Source of the DNA: Anaerolineae bacterium
GTDB lineage: Bacteria; Chloroflexota; Anaerolineae; Anaerolineales; Anaerolineaceae
NCBI GenBank assembly: GCA_013178185.1
Contig: JABLXC010000009.1
Location: 86,153 to 150,152, forward strand
Length of the DNA: 64,000 nucleotides
Direction of reading: 5' to 3'
Shown: positions 63,713 through 64,000 of the stretch, piece by piece
Layout of the letters: the number at the start of each line of letters is the position of its first letter
Numbering within the stretch: position 1 is the first letter of the stretch
The notes under the pieces: generated by a model
What the model was told of the DNA's origin: nothing
Database searches by the model: none
Seen by the model: the letters and a program-made list of their open reading frames with translations, nothing else
Translations under genes and position numbers: made by a program

Positions 63713-64000
63713 TCAGTGAAGTTCGGGGTGGGCGGCCCAGAGACGAGCGACCTTTTCTTCCAGCGAAAGTTCCGGGGGTGGGGCGGGTTCGACGCCTGCC
63801 CATTGGCGCAATTCTTGCTCTGAGCCGTTAAACCAGTTCATGTCAAGACCTTTGCTTTCCATACCGAAAGCCAGACCGTCGCCTTTATCCGTCCACTGCC
63901 AAAAGGTCCAGGAAGCCCAGGGTTGGATCATGGTGGGCTGCGGTACGCCGTAATGAGCGATCCACAGGGGGTAAGCGGTCAGCCAGGATGGCACTGGCTT
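63713..64000 (-). CDS. Glycoside hydrolase family 25 lysozyme, C-terminal part (5' end outside window)
   Basis: The minus-strand frame is open to the end of the window; 95 residues plus the stop are visible. The segment PLWIAHYG, WTFWQWTDKG and LDMNWFNGS is the end of a GH25 (Chalaropsis-type) N,O-diacetylmuramidase barrel, which cuts the glycan chain of peptidoglycan. A short tail of about 30 residues (PAPPPELSLEEKVARLWAAHPEL) follows and often precedes or belongs to a cell-wall-binding region. The catalytic N-terminal half is not visible. Confidence 0.82.
   Translation of the reverse strand, partial: KPVPSWLTAYPLWIAHYGVPQPTMIQPWASWTFWQWTDKGDGLAFGMESKGLDMNWFNGSEQELRQWAGVEPAPPPELSLEEKVARLWAAHPELH

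Overview
The window reads as a bacterial chromosome segment of moderate GC content with dense, mostly co-directional genes. Several traits suggest a Chloroflexota bacterium, perhaps Anaerolineae: a methionyl-tRNA synthetase with HVGN and KISGS signatures, a LysM/M23 lipoprotein with a threonine/proline-rich spacer, an EPS-type MarR regulator in front of a GDP-sugar epimerase, and many GT-C-like membrane proteins. There is no rRNA or other decisive marker, so the taxonomy is an inference.

Bases 1-6450 hold amino-acid and housekeeping genes: the end of an M20 dipeptidase, threonine synthase, a convergent proB-proA-crp/fnr operon and an MBL-fold hydrolase. Bases 6489-12898 form an iron and peroxide island. 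A DtxR-type regulator is divergent from feoA-feoB-feoC, with a large inverted repeat between them. A PerR-type Fur protein follows, then a katG interrupted by a one-base frameshift; both have Fur/PerR-like boxes upstream. Bases 12899-13389 contain a terminator, tRNA-Glu(CTC) on the minus strand with its promoter, a degenerate copy of the tRNA 3' end, and a palindromic operator-like site.

Bases 13390-54264 are one unbroken plus-strand surface-glycan locus of about 41 kb, with mostly overlapping or closely spaced genes. It begins with a MarR/EPS-type regulator, a GDP-fucose-synthase-like epimerase and a Wzm/Wzt ABC exporter carrying a carbohydrate-binding tail. It continues with nucleotide-sugar enzymes, two NeuB-type synthases, three cytidylyltransferases (one fused to a HAD phosphatase), an SpsE/SpsF-like block, SDR, Gfo/Idh and hydroxyacid dehydrogenases, GT2, GT4 and KpsC/S-like transferases, a DUF115/GT42-like protein and eight GT-C-like polytopic membrane proteins. 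The simplest reading is an ABC-exported glycan containing one or more CMP-activated nonulosonic-acid-like sugars. The aminotransferase and hydrolysing epimerase expected for sialic, legionaminic or pseudaminic acid are absent from the window. The NeuB plus NeuA-HAD pair would instead fit a 9-phosphate (Kdn-like) route.

Bases 54283-64000 hold two convergent MFS transporters, metG, a MATE transporter with a structured leader, a LysM/M23 lipoprotein, a membrane diguanylate cyclase and the end of a GH25 lysozyme. All functional assignments come from reading motifs and family resemblance by eye; no database search was run.
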